NCBI GenBank assembly: GCA_934338765.1
Contig: CAKRHL010000029.1
Span: 1-16,985, forward strand
Reading direction: 5' to 3'
Origin: an uncultured Lachnospiraceae bacterium
Lineage (GTDB): Bacteria > Bacillota > Clostridia > Lachnospirales > Lachnospiraceae
Length of the DNA stretch: 16,985 nt
A program made the translations under genes and the position numbers. The notes under the pieces were generated by a model that was given only the letters and a program-made list of their open reading frames with translations, made no database searches and had not been told where the DNA came from. This document shows, piece after piece, positions 6,861-14,284 of this stretch; within the stretch, counting starts at the first letter, position 1, and every line of letters begins with the position of its first letter.

Positions 6861-6991
6861 CGATTATATCATACTTTTGATGAAAAATCAGCTCTTTTTT
6901 ATAAAATATGAAAATAGTTGAAAAACAATATTTACCAGATCATACAATTTCTTAAATTAGAAAAGTTTTTTGAAAAAAATCGAAAAAGGGA

Positions 6992-7020
6992 TTGAAAATA
7001 CTCTCGTATCATAATAAAAT
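6992..7020 (+). promoter_or_regulatory. pfkA: Probable pfkA promoter
   Basis: TTGAAA (6992-6997) and TAAAAT (7015-7020) are separated by 17 bases. They would give a leader of about 100 bases before pfkA. Confidence 0.55.
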
Positions 7021-7044
7021 AAAAGTGTGTGCATATTATTATAT

Positions 7045-7072
7045 TTTGTGCATTTTTTGGTATCTGCACAAA
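7045..7072 (+). other. Stem-loop in the pfkA leader
   Basis: TTTGTGCA (7045-7052) and TGCACAAA (7065-7072) form a perfect 8-bp stem around 12 bases, between the predicted promoter and the pfkA ribosome binding site. It is a candidate operator or leader RNA element. No known riboswitch class is recognised. Confidence 0.45.
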
Positions 7073-7129
7073 TCATACATAGAAATAATTAACGATGCCA
7101 TGGTTATTTGTGGCAGAATGGAGGAAAAA

Positions 7130-8110
7130 ATGAGCACAAAGAAAGGAAAAATCGGAGTACTTACAAGTGGAGGAGATGCACCGGGCATGAATGCGGCTAT
7201 CCGTGCGGTTGTTCGTACCGGTATTACCAGAGGATATGACGTTTATGGTATCCGCAGAGGATACAATGGCATCCTTCACAAAGAGATGGATTTATTGACA
7301 TTTAAGGATGTTTCAGAAAAGCTGCAGCATGGCGGTACATTTTTGTTTACAGCCCGTAGCGCAGAGTTTCGTGAGATAGAGGGTAAAAAGAAGGCAGCAG
7401 AGATCTGCAAGGAGATGGGGATCGAGACACTGATCGTCATCGGAGGTGACGGATCCTTTACAGGAGCCAAGAACTTGTCTAAATTTGGTGTTAATATCAT
7501 TGGTATTCCGGGTACGATCGATCTGGATATCGCCTATACAGATTATACGATCGGTTTTGATACGGCTGTCAATACTGCTATGGAAGCAATCGACAGATTA
7601 CGTGAGACATCCAATTCCCACGAGCGTTGCAGCGTTGTTGAGGTTATGGGACGTTCTGCAGGCTATATCGCATTGTGGTGTGGTATTGCCAATGGTGCAG
7701 AGGAGATTCTTCTGCCGGAGAAGTTTGACAATGATTATGATGCTCTTTTGGAGCAGATCCACAAGAACAGAGAGCTTGGTATGACACATCAGATCGTTGT
7801 TAATGCAGAGGGTGTCGGTCATTCGGATGAGCTGGCAAAGCGTATCGAGGAGGCAACCGGTATTGAGACCAGAGCAACGATCCTTGGACATCTTCAGAGA
7901 GGCGGAAGCCCAACAGCCAGAGATCGTTTCTATGCTTCTATGATGGGAGCTTATGCGGTTGATGTGATCGATCAGGGCAGAAAGAACCGTCTGATCGGAT
8001 ACAAGAACGGCAAGCTGTATGATGTGGATGTAGATGAGGCATTTGCAATGTCAAAGTCCATTGATGAGTATGAGTACGAGATTGCAAGAGTTCTTGGAAC
8101 AAGAGAATAA
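7130..8110 (+). CDS. pfkA: ATP-dependent 6-phosphofructokinase
   Basis: The enzyme phosphorylates fructose 6-phosphate to fructose 1,6-bisphosphate in cytoplasmic glycolysis. The 326 residues match the usual bacterial PfkA length. Visible motifs are LTSGGDAPGMNAAIR (11-25), GGTFLFTAR (68-76), GGDGS (105-109), PGTIDLD (127-133) with catalytic Asp131, MGRSAGY (173-179), ETRATILGHLQRGGSP (246-261) and DRF. Gly at the GGDG position and Gly before TID point to ATP rather than pyrophosphate as phosphoryl donor. The start at 7130 is set by GGAGG five bases upstream; the open extension back to 6992 is unrelated sequence. Two oddities appear against E. coli PfkA: TIDND is TIDLD, and the effector-site lysines of KGKKH are replaced (LGMTH, 216-220), while Arg25 and Arg29 remain. 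Allosteric control by ADP/PEP may therefore differ. It is monocistronic, with its own promoter and terminator. Confidence 0.96.
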   Translation: MSTKKGKIGVLTSGGDAPGMNAAIRAVVRTGITRGYDVYGIRRGYNGILHKEMDLLTFKDVSEKLQHGGTFLFTARSAEFREIEGKKKAAEICKEMGIETLIVIGGDGSFTGAKNLSKFGVNIIGIPGTIDLDIAYTDYTIGFDTAVNTAMEAIDRLRETSNSHERCSVVEVMGRSAGYIALWCGIANGAEEILLPEKFDNDYDALLEQIHKNRELGMTHQIVVNAEGVGHSDELAKRIEEATGIETRATILGHLQRGGSPTARDRFYASMMGAYAVDVIDQGRKNRLIGYKNGKLYDVDVDEAFAMSKSIDEYEYEIARVLGTRE

Positions 8111-8126
8111 ATAAATATTTCAAAAT

Positions 8127-8161
8127 AAAGAGAGGAACCCGTCTGGCAGGTTCCTCTTTTT
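8127..8161. terminator. Bidirectional terminator between pfkA and the histidine kinase gene
   Basis: AGAGGAACC and GGTTCCTCT form a perfect 9-bp stem with a 9-base loop, followed by TTTT on the plus strand, 20 bases after the pfkA stop. On the minus strand the same stem is followed by CTTTATTTTG, so it can also serve the converging kinase operon. Confidence 0.9.
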
Positions 8162-8180
8162 ACGTGCCGGAAATTATAAA

Positions 8181-9608
8181 CTATAAACCGGATGGATGAT
8201 GTGGCAGCGAGAAGGAAAAGTCCGTACCGCTTCCGAGAATGCTGGTGGCATGGATATATTCATGATGGGCTTCGATGATCTCCTTTGTGATCGCGAGTCC
8301 AAGACCGGATCCGGTCTTATCCTTTCCGCGGGAGACGTCTGTTTTGTAAAATCGATCCCAGATATGTGGGAGGCTGTCCTCAGGGATGCCGATGCCGTGG
8401 TCACTGACGGTGACGAAGACCTTATCTTTTTGTATAGTGGTCTGAATCTCAATAGATGAGTCAGGAGAACTGAATTTTATGGCATTGTCAATGAGATTTT
8501 GGATCACCTGGGATATTTTATCACGGTCTGCGTCTACATAGAGAGAAGGCGCACTTAAGATCAGATGAATGGAAATTTTCTTTTCCGTACAATGCTTTTC
8601 AAAGCTGGAGGCAGCATTGCGGATGACCTCATTAATATCGAAGGTGCTGTAATTGAGGATGATTCCGTTGTTTTCAAAACGATTCATTTCCAGCAATTGC
8701 TCTGTGAGCTTTGTCAGGCGGTTTGTTTCCATCAGGATGATATTCAGGTACTTTTCCTGTATCTCAGGAGGGATTGTGCCGTCGAGCATGGCACCGATAT
8801 ATCCGCGGATATTGGTCAGGGGTGAACGGAAATCGTGGGAGACATTTGCCACAAAATCCCTTTGGTATGCTCCTGCATTTTTGCTGGAAGATGCAAGATT
8901 TCGTATCGCTGTTGTCATAGAACCATATTCTTTCAGAGGAAGAGGTTTCATCTGTGCATCGAAATGGCCGGCAGAATACTCACGGATCGTTTGGGAGAGC
9001 TGGCGGATCGGATGCATTGTCAGACAGTATAGTTCAAAGAGAATGAAAAGAAGCACCAGAAAAAACAGGATAAAGCATATCCGGAAAACCCGGATAAAAC
9101 GAGATGCGCTGGAACGGATATCCTTCAGGGAGGTCATGATGACCAGATATCCATTCATGCTGTTATCGTTGGATAATGGATAAATGACAGACAAGGTCTC
9201 TTGAGGAAGAGAGGAGCTGTTCAGATGTCCCATATAAGTATCGTTGTCCAAAAAAGTAGGGTTCAGATCGTTGAAATTCTGCCCCTCGAGACTGGCGGAG
9301 CCGGCAGAATCGACAGAAATACGGCCGGTACTGTCTACCAGAAAATAACGGGCATGGCTCATAGTCTCTAGAGAAGACATGCGTTCCCGCAGAGTGGCTT
9401 CCGTATGATCGTCAAACTCATTGATGGATCTGACATTGAAAAAATATCGTTTTGAAAGCGCACTTGCCTCCTCGTACAATGCGGCTTTACGATCTGCGAT
9501 CAGGGAATTTGACAGCAAACGGACACCAAGAAAGTGCATTAGTATCAACATCACTGCTGCCAAAAGGAGATAGATCATAATGTAAATAGAACGAATTGAT
9601 AGTTTCAT
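8181..9608 (-). CDS. Sensor histidine kinase of a two-component system
   Basis: This 475-residue membrane kinase pairs with the response regulator just upstream. Its membrane helix 1 is at about 8-32 and an extracytoplasmic sensor region at 33-170. Membrane helix 2 spans about 172-197, followed by a HAMP linker to ~245. The H-box FVANVSHDFRSPLTNIRGYI carries phosphoacceptor His258. The ATP-binding domain has the N-box QNLIDNAIKFS (370-380), G1 DHGIGIP (403-409), F-box DRFYKTD (418-424) and G2 GSGLGLAI (433-440). All catalytic boxes are intact, so it should be active. The layout resembles PhoR/ResE-type kinases, and the sensor region gives no ligand clue. GGAG lies seven bases before the ATG, and the gap to the regulator gene is 26 bases. 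It is the last gene before the convergent terminator. Confidence 0.95.
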   Translation of the reverse strand: MKLSIRSIYIMIYLLLAAVMLILMHFLGVRLLSNSLIADRKAALYEEASALSKRYFFNVRSINEFDDHTEATLRERMSSLETMSHARYFLVDSTGRISVDSAGSASLEGQNFNDLNPTFLDNDTYMGHLNSSSLPQETLSVIYPLSNDNSMNGYLVIMTSLKDIRSSASRFIRVFRICFILFFLVLLFILFELYCLTMHPIRQLSQTIREYSAGHFDAQMKPLPLKEYGSMTTAIRNLASSSKNAGAYQRDFVANVSHDFRSPLTNIRGYIGAMLDGTIPPEIQEKYLNIILMETNRLTKLTEQLLEMNRFENNGIILNYSTFDINEVIRNAASSFEKHCTEKKISIHLILSAPSLYVDADRDKISQVIQNLIDNAIKFSSPDSSIEIQTTIQKDKVFVTVSDHGIGIPEDSLPHIWDRFYKTDVSRGKDKTGSGLGLAITKEIIEAHHEYIHATSILGSGTDFSFSLPHHPSGL

Positions 9609-9634
9609 TGCATTTCTCCGTTAAAGCTTGTGAT

Positions 9635-10342
9635 TTATGCGTGATACTCAAATTTGTAGCCTACACCCCATACGGTAGCGATATTCCAGTCAGCGGGCTG
9701 GGCAAATTTTTCGCGAAGTCTTTTTATGTGGACATCAACAGTACGTGTATCTCCGATATAATCGTAGCTCCAGATATGATCCAGAAGCTGCTCACGGGTA
9801 AATACCTGATTGGGATGAGAGGCAAGGAAATAAAAGAGCTCCAACTCTTTTGGCGGCATCTCGACTCTCTGCTTGTAGTAGTATACAGAATAGTCAGTAA
9901 GGTTAATGATCAGGTTCGGATATGTCACACATTCTTTTGGAATTGCTTCAGCTTCCTGGGTGGAGGTTTCATTGACATACCGGCGCAGAACGGCTTTGAT
10001 CCTGGCCACCAGCTCCTTTGTATCAAAAGGTTTCATAACATAATCATCTGCACCGAGCTCCAGACCAAGAACTTTGTCAAATGTTTCACCTTTGGCAGAG
10101 AGCATGATGACAGGAAGATTGGAGGTTTTACGAAGCTCCCGAAGAACATCATAACCGCTGATGCCGGGCAGCATGATATCCAAAACCACCAGATTCGGCT
10201 GATAGCTTTGAATTGCCGCCAGAGCAGCCTCTCCGTCGTTGGCAATATATGTGCCAAAACATTCCTTGATCAGATACATGCTAACAAGCTCGGCAATATT
10301 ATTGTCGTCGTCTACAATTAAAATTTTTTGTTTTTCAGCCAT
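9635..10342 (-). CDS. OmpR/PhoB-family response regulator
   Basis: This 235-residue DNA-binding regulator is phosphorylated by the kinase encoded next. The receiver domain (1-122) has acidic residues Asp11-Asp13, phosphoacceptor Asp55 in VVLDIMLPG, Ser82 in MLSAK and Lys104 in MKPFD. The C-terminal winged helix (about 133-232) shows the family pattern: LTDYSVYYYKQRVEMPPKEL, FTREQLLDHIWSYDY, RTVDVHIKRLREK and WGVGYKF. Every residue needed for phosphorylation is present. GGAG lies eight bases before the start. mutS2 ends 27 bases upstream on the same strand with no terminator seen between, so read-through from mutS2 is likely. Target genes cannot be told from this window. Confidence 0.96.
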   Translation of the reverse strand: MAEKQKILIVDDDNNIAELVSMYLIKECFGTYIANDGEAALAAIQSYQPNLVVLDIMLPGISGYDVLRELRKTSNLPVIMLSAKGETFDKVLGLELGADDYVMKPFDTKELVARIKAVLRRYVNETSTQEAEAIPKECVTYPNLIINLTDYSVYYYKQRVEMPPKELELFYFLASHPNQVFTREQLLDHIWSYDYIGDTRTVDVHIKRLREKFAQPADWNIATVWGVGYKFEYHA

Positions 10343-10369
10343 TTCATCTTCTCCATTTCATTACTTGAT

Positions 10370-12751
10370 CTATTTGAAAGTTACGATGGTAACTCCCATA
10401 TCCCCTTCGCCAAATTCGCCAAGGCGATAAGATTTTACGTATTTCAGGCGGGCAAGCTGCTGATGGACAGCTTTACGGAGCGCTCCGGTACCCCGGCCGT
10501 GTATCACTGTTACCTGTGTCATATGCGCCAGATAGGCATCATCCAGATATTTATTTAATACAGGCATTGCCTCATCGACGGTCATGCCAATAAGATTTAC
10601 CTCCTGATGAACAGAAGCAGCTTTGTCAATGCGGATCTTTCCGCTTCCGCTGTGGCGTTTTTCCGTTTGTTTCGGTTTTTCCTCCGGAAGCAGCTCGAGG
10701 TCCTTAATGTTGACCTGTGTCCGCAAGAGACCGGCCTGAACAAAAAGATCCCCCTTTTCGTTAGGCAGTGTGCTGACGGTACCGTCTGCATTCAGTGTTA
10801 ATATATGAACATTGGAACCGATCATCAGATCAGAGGCTTTGATGGATTTCTTTTTCCTCTTTTGAGGTTTGCTGCCGGACTGATTCTGATGTTTATTCAT
10901 GCGGTTGCGGAGTTCGGCACGCTCTTTTTCCATCTCCTGGATGTGGCGGTCGCTTTTGGCCCATTTGGTGTATTTTCGTATGGTATCGTCTGCCACGGTT
11001 TTGGCTTCCGCAAGGATGCGGCTTGCCTCCTGATTGGCGTTTTGCAGGATCTTTTCGCGGGACTGCTCCAGCTTCTCCGTCTTTTCACGAAGCTCTTTTT
11101 TGAGCTGCGAGATCTCTTTGCGGTTCTCAGAGATCGTTTTATGCTCCTGCTCCAGCTTGATCCGTGAAGCCTCCAGATCGCTGAGAACGTCTTCGAAGTT
11201 CTGCGCATCGGAAGAGACACGTTCTTTGGCATCTTCAATGATCTCAGAGGACAACCCCAGCTTGCCGGAAATAGCAAATGCATTACTTTTGCCGGGAATG
11301 CCGATCAATAAACGGTAAGTTGGCTGCAGGGTAGATATGTCAAACTCACAGCAGGCATTTTGCACGTCAGGTGTCTGCAGGGCATACAGTTTTAACTCGC
11401 TGTAGTGTGTAGTCGCCATAACCAGGCAGCCACGCTTATGCAGATTGGCAAGGATCGCCGTAGCGAGAGCAGCGCCCTCGGTAGGATCGGTACCGGCACC
11501 AAGCTCATCGAAAAGTACAAGGCTGTTGGAATCAGCCTTTTCGAGGATGGATACGGTATTGACCATATGAGAGGAAAAGGTACTCAGACTCTGCTCGATG
11601 CTCTGTTCGTCACCGATGTCGGCATAAATCTCATCAAAGATCTTGAGACTGGAATTGTCAAATGCAGGGATATGAAGACCTGCCTGTCCCATGAGGCAAA
11701 AAAGTCCTACTGTTTTCAGAGAAACTGTTTTGCCGCCGGTATTTGGTCCGGTAACTACCAGCAGAGAAAAATCCTTTCCGATATGAATGTCAATAGGCAC
11801 AACCTTCTTGGCGTCGATCAGAGGATGACGCCCCTTCTTGATCTCAATATATCCTTCTACAGGAAAAAGTGGACGGGTTCCCCGCATCTTTTTGGAAAGC
11901 ATGGCTCTGGCAAAGATAAAGTCGAGTTCACATAAAACCCGGTAATCCTGTTCCAGAAAGAAGGACTGTTCTGCAGCCAGATTGCTTAGATCTGCAAGGA
12001 TCTTATCGATTTCTTCCTGCTCCTGCAGTTCCAGCTGGCGGATGTCGTTGTTCAGCTTAACGACAGCGGCAGGCTCAATAAAAAGAGTGGAACCGGTTGC
12101 AGACTGGTCATGAAGCATGCCCCGGAAAGAGGAACGGTATTCTGCCTTGACCGGCAGACAATAGCGTCCGTTTCTCATAGTGATGATAGAATCCTGAAGC
12201 ATGCTTCTGGCGGAGCCACTGAGAATACTGTTTAACTGTTCGTGGATACGGTCATTTGTAAGCTTTAATTGTCTGCGGACCTGGGAAAGCCCCGCGGATG
12301 CGTCATCTGCGATGGTATCGCGGTCCGGAATACAGCGCCGGATCTCCTGCATCAGAGGAGATAACGGTTCGATCAGCTGATAACGCTCATCAAGGGAATC
12401 TCCGGTGGAGTCATCCTCACGGAGTGCCTGGCGAAAATAATTTTTGACAGAAGCTGCTCCAGACAGAAGCTTTGCAATATCTAAAAGCTCATGACTGCCT
12501 AGAGAGGAGCCGATGTCAAGACGTTTTAATGATGGCCGGATGTCCCGGATCCCATAGAATGAAAGCTCCCCTTTTGTTAAAATATGTGTCAGGGCATCTG
12601 AGGTTTCCCGTTGAGTCGTTTCAATCCAGTCACGGTCTGTCTGTGGCTTTAGGTTTTGGCAAAACTCCCTGCCGGACGGGGATGAGGCGAAAGAAACCAG
12701 TTGATCAATGATCTTATTATATTCTAATGTCTGTAATACTTTTTCATTCAT
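10370..12751 (-). CDS. mutS2: MutS2, ATPase with C-terminal Smr domain
   Basis: From the ATG at 12751 the protein has 793 residues, the usual MutS2 length; GAGG precedes that start by nine bases. The open frame continues 21 codons further upstream without family-like sequence. Order of parts: the MutS-type core (1-310); Walker A TGPNTGGKT (334-342); Walker B LVLFDELGAGTDP (411-423); a THYSELK segment; a long charged coiled coil (about 490-620); a KOW-like basic linker; and the Smr domain (717-793) with HGRGTGALRK. In Bacillus subtilis MutS2 (RqcU) acts on collided ribosomes, and in other bacteria it was linked to suppression of recombination. The Smr LDLRG motif reads VNLIG here, so nuclease activity should not be assumed. 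It is the first gene of a likely operon with the two-component pair. Confidence 0.95.
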   Translation of the reverse strand: MNEKVLQTLEYNKIIDQLVSFASSPSGREFCQNLKPQTDRDWIETTQRETSDALTHILTKGELSFYGIRDIRPSLKRLDIGSSLGSHELLDIAKLLSGAASVKNYFRQALREDDSTGDSLDERYQLIEPLSPLMQEIRRCIPDRDTIADDASAGLSQVRRQLKLTNDRIHEQLNSILSGSARSMLQDSIITMRNGRYCLPVKAEYRSSFRGMLHDQSATGSTLFIEPAAVVKLNNDIRQLELQEQEEIDKILADLSNLAAEQSFFLEQDYRVLCELDFIFARAMLSKKMRGTRPLFPVEGYIEIKKGRHPLIDAKKVVPIDIHIGKDFSLLVVTGPNTGGKTVSLKTVGLFCLMGQAGLHIPAFDNSSLKIFDEIYADIGDEQSIEQSLSTFSSHMVNTVSILEKADSNSLVLFDELGAGTDPTEGAALATAILANLHKRGCLVMATTHYSELKLYALQTPDVQNACCEFDISTLQPTYRLLIGIPGKSNAFAISGKLGLSSEIIEDAKERVSSDAQNFEDVLSDLEASRIKLEQEHKTISENRKEISQLKKELREKTEKLEQSREKILQNANQEASRILAEAKTVADDTIRKYTKWAKSDRHIQEMEKERAELRNRMNKHQNQSGSKPQKRKKKSIKASDLMIGSNVHILTLNADGTVSTLPNEKGDLFVQAGLLRTQVNIKDLELLPEEKPKQTEKRHSGSGKIRIDKAASVHQEVNLIGMTVDEAMPVLNKYLDDAYLAHMTQVTVIHGRGTGALRKAVHQQLARLKYVKSYRLGEFGEGDMGVTIVTFK

Positions 12752-12784
12752 TATTTTAGACCTCGTTTCAATACAATCATCATC

Positions 12785-12814
12785 ATCATACACCACACGG
12801 ATAACATACTGCAA
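12785..12814 (-). promoter_or_regulatory. Probable mutS2 promoter
   Basis: On the minus strand TTGCAG (12814-12809) and TATGAT (12790-12785) are 18 bases apart, giving a leader of about 30 bases before the mutS2 start at 12751. Confidence 0.5.
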
Positions 12815-12868
12815 GATAATTTTGAAATATCATATTAACTGCTTATTCATAAACTATTCATATGTGTG

Positions 12869-12896
12869 TGATAACATTTATATAAAACCGTTATCA
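12869..12896. promoter_or_regulatory. Inverted repeat upstream of the HtrA-like gene
   Basis: TGATAAC and GTTATCA form a perfect 7-bp inverted repeat with a 14-base AT-rich spacer containing TATATAAAA, a possible -10 region. It ends 21 bases before the ATG at 12918. It may be an operator around the promoter of the HtrA-like gene. A -35 box is not convincing. Confidence 0.4.
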
Positions 12897-12917
12897 TTGA
12901 AGTTGGAGAAGATTATT

Positions 12918-14138
12918 ATGAAAGAGAAAAAGAAAGAAGCAGGGGAGGATTATTGTTTTCTGCAGGAAGCGGTGCAGGAGCAGTATACGAAAAAACGTCC
13001 CCGGCTTGTGGAAAAGATGGCCTATGCGATCGTTCTGGCGGTTGTTTTTGGGGCAGTTGCAGCAGTAGTGTTCTGGAAAGTACAGGATATGCTGGGAGAG
13101 AGGGATACACGGATCTACCGGGAAAATCTGCTGAACAGTGCCGGCAGCACTCCGGAAAAACAGGAAAGCCTTACAAACAGATCGGATGCGGACAAGATTG
13201 CGGCATATGAGGAGTATTGGAAGGGAATTGCACAGATCGGTACACAGTGCAACAGATCAGTAGTCGCTGTGGGACAGCTGCACACGGAAAGCTGGTATCA
13301 GAAGAATCAGCAGGAGGATGCTGTACAGAGTGGTCTTGTATTTAAAAGAAAAGGAAGCGCTCTTTATATATTAACGCAGACATCGTCCCTGATAGAAAAA
13401 AAAGCTCTTGAGGTGGAGTTTTGCGATGGCAGAAAGGCATCCGCAGAGCTTGTGGATAGAGATCACAATACAGGGATCGCTGTGCTTCGTGTTGCTGTGA
13501 AGGAGGTTACCAAAAGCACCTTAAAGAAAGTGGAGGAGAAGGATTTTACACAATATACGTCAGAGCTGTCTCCGAAGCTGAGCGACCGGATCCTTCTTTT
13601 TGGTGCACCCAATGGTCTGATGAAGTCGGTGATGTTGGGAAATATTGTAAATGCAGAGCTTTCAGTTCAGACACTGGATAGAAACCTCTCACTGTACGCT
13701 ACGGATATTGCGTATACAGAGGGCGGAAATGGATTTGCGGCAGATGTGGAGGGAAGGATTGTAGGAGTTATTACGGAAGCGTATCAGGATGTAACGGGAG
13801 AAACGAACTGGTCCTTTATTTCCATAGCAGATATTGTGGCAGCAGCACAGGCAATTGTGGATCATAAGCAAACAGCCTTTATGGGGATTCACGGCAGAGA
13901 TGCCGGTGGAAATAAAGGAGTTTATGTTACAGAGGTTCAGTTGAAGTCTCCGGCTTATCATGGAGGAGTCAGGGTGGCGGACCGGATCGATGCGATTGAT
14001 GGCAGCAAGATCAGGAATATGGCAGATTTCAGTTTATGCTTATCAACGCACGAACCGGGTGAACGGCTGGAGATCCATTTATCAAGAGAAAGCGGAGGAG
14101 CAGAGAAAAACAAAACTGTGAGGGTAACGCTGGATTAA
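12918..14138 (+). CDS. Membrane-anchored HtrA-like protein with PDZ domain, probable pseudoprotease
   Basis: From the ATG at 12918 (GGAG nine bases upstream) the protein has 406 residues. Residues 1-33 are a charged cytoplasmic part, 34-54 a membrane helix, ~100-315 a trypsin-like fold and ~320-404 a PDZ domain (VYVTEVQLKSPAYHGGVRVA, DRIDAIDGSKI). The layout is that of HtrA/DegP proteins, envelope proteases that degrade misfolded exported proteins. The triad is lost, however. The LTNNHVV site reads LTQTSSL (Ser156 for His), TDLAVLK reads TGIAVLR (Gly186 for Asp), and GNSGGP reads GGNGFA around 269-274 with no serine. Proteolysis by the usual mechanism is therefore not expected. A binding or scaffolding role through the PDZ domain is an inference. 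The gene has its own transcription unit, divergent from mutS2 and closed by a terminator. Confidence 0.85.
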   Translation: MKEKKKEAGEDYCFLQEAVQEQYTKKRPRLVEKMAYAIVLAVVFGAVAAVVFWKVQDMLGERDTRIYRENLLNSAGSTPEKQESLTNRSDADKIAAYEEYWKGIAQIGTQCNRSVVAVGQLHTESWYQKNQQEDAVQSGLVFKRKGSALYILTQTSSLIEKKALEVEFCDGRKASAELVDRDHNTGIAVLRVAVKEVTKSTLKKVEEKDFTQYTSELSPKLSDRILLFGAPNGLMKSVMLGNIVNAELSVQTLDRNLSLYATDIAYTEGGNGFAADVEGRIVGVITEAYQDVTGETNWSFISIADIVAAAQAIVDHKQTAFMGIHGRDAGGNKGVYVTEVQLKSPAYHGGVRVADRIDAIDGSKIRNMADFSLCLSTHEPGERLEIHLSRESGGAEKNKTVRVTLD

Positions 14139-14193
14139 ACGGCAGACTGACAGACAGGCACAACGATGGAATAAGCATATAAATATACATAAT

Positions 14194-14267
14194 AAAACCG
14201 TGGAACAGAAATGCTTCAGGATTCTGTAGGGATCCGATAAAAAGGTCATTTTTGTTCTACGGTTTTT
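14194..14267. terminator. Long-stem convergent terminator
   Basis: AAAACCGTGGAACA (14194-14207) pairs with TGTTCTACGGTTTT (14253-14266) in a 14-bp stem with one G-U pair, closing a ~45-base loop that could fold further. Terminal T runs exist in both directions. It lies between the ends of the HtrA-like gene and the RelA/SpoT-like gene, so it probably stops both transcripts. Confidence 0.75.
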
Positions 14268-14284
14268 AAATTGGTACTATGAGG

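Larger units (their letters stand above)
6632..7129. other. Divergent intergenic regulatory region, giant padR / pfkA
   Basis: This AT-rich gap of 498 bases has no convincing gene on either strand. An open frame joins pfkA from 6992, but it lacks a ribosome binding site and any family-like sequence. The gap holds two dyads near the giant padR (6651-6678 and 6829-6860), a likely pfkA promoter (6992-7020) and a leader stem-loop (7045-7072). The part between about 6700 and 6820 is AT-rich with scattered CATATC/CATATT-like words and otherwise shows nothing I can name. Confidence 0.7.

Noticed and set aside
7045..7072. Riboswitch in the pfkA leader
   Set aside because: Only one short stem is present, with no conserved core of any class I know.
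6992..7129. N-terminal extension of pfkA by 46 codons
   Set aside because: The extension is AT-rich leader with the likely promoter inside it; GGAGG five bases before 7130 and the PfkA N-terminus fix the start there.
9596..10321. Plus-strand 241-codon frame opposite the response regulator
   Set aside because: It is antisense to a fully convincing OmpR-family gene and is rich in Cys, His and Phe, with no recognisable motif.
12708..12917. N-terminal extension of the HtrA-like protein by 70 codons
   Set aside because: It would overlap the mutS2 start and promoter; the ATG at 12918 has a GGAG and gives the normal short cytoplasmic segment before the membrane helix.
14194..14267. Possible riboswitch or T-box in the long stem-loop
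   Set aside because: It sits between two convergent gene ends, so there is no downstream gene to control; a terminator explains it.
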